Assembly (NCBI GenBank): GCA_949316235.1
Contig: OX438754.1
Span: 2,651,501 to 2,715,500, forward strand
DNA from: Oegoconia quadripuncta
Taxonomy: Eukaryota; Arthropoda; Insecta; Lepidoptera; Autostichidae
Direction: 5' to 3'
Length of the DNA: 64,000 nucleotides
The notes beneath the pieces are model-generated. The model saw only the letters and a program-made list of their open reading frames with translations. It was not told the DNA's origin and made no database searches. This document shows, one piece after another, positions 63,861-64,000 of the stretch (positions are counted from its first letter, which is position 1; every line of letters starts with the position of its first letter). Both the position numbers and the translations under genes were made by a program.

Positions 63861-64000
63861 TGGGGAAGGCCTGTTCAGCAGAGGATGACCTGTAATTAAT
63901 ATGAAGATGAAAGTATAAGTGGGTGTGTGTCATCCACATGGTTTTGAGTAGTACTCAAGTTATTCTAAAATGTTTATTGGCGATAATTTTGCAAGTTTAT

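Overview
The window looks like a repeat-rich insect nuclear genome, most likely a moth or butterfly (Lepidoptera). Two intron-rich genes on the minus strand sit in a background packed with tRNA-headed SINEs, 5S-headed SINEs, 5'-truncated non-LTR retrotransposon tails, fold-back MITEs, a mariner and a Copia element. There are no operons, CRISPR arrays or bacterial-type features. The order is inferred from sequence style; no species can be named.

The only host protein genes I can support are two tandem, same-strand genes for SV2-like (synaptic vesicle glycoprotein 2-like) major facilitator superfamily transporters. I rebuilt them exon by exon from splice sites and reading phase. Gene A (minus, 38836 to 23508) has 10 coding exons totalling 1596 nt (531 aa). 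Gene B (minus, 16328 to 3483) has 9 coding exons totalling 1572 nt (523 aa). Both models close without any frame conflict. Equivalent introns have the same phase, and four equivalent internal exons have identical lengths (163, 122, 245 and 128 nt), so they are tandem duplicates. Gene A has an extra first intron of 8.5 kb that gene B lacks.

Layout. 1-3480: LINE tails, an inverted-repeat element and a dispersed repeat. 3483-16328: gene B, with SINEs, MITEs, a 520-bp solo LTR and a 5S-derived SINE in its introns. 16329-23500: intergenic repeats; a 330-bp MITE lies just after gene A's stop. 23508-38836: gene A, whose first intron (30194-38736) holds most of its repeats, including a large inverted duplication of a SINE plus retroelement tail (36987-38500). 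38840-51800: almost pure transposon debris, including a three-layer nest (solo LTR, MITE, SINE) at 48969-50215. 51821-58818: an 11-copy 110-bp satellite array interrupted by an intact mariner (TA target duplication) and a full-length Copia element (5-bp target duplication, identical 144-bp LTRs, but broken coding frames). 58820-64000: further SINE and LINE debris, two unusual short tandem arrays near 61.7-62.0 kb, and a frameshifted LINE RNase H tail at the right edge.

No new molecular system is evident. The most informative points are the gene pair with its intron difference, the satellite array with two base-precise insertions, the nested-insertion stratigraphy and the inverted duplication with a template-switch-like hairpin. 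No database search was possible, so family names rest on motifs and exon boundaries on splice consensus plus frame.
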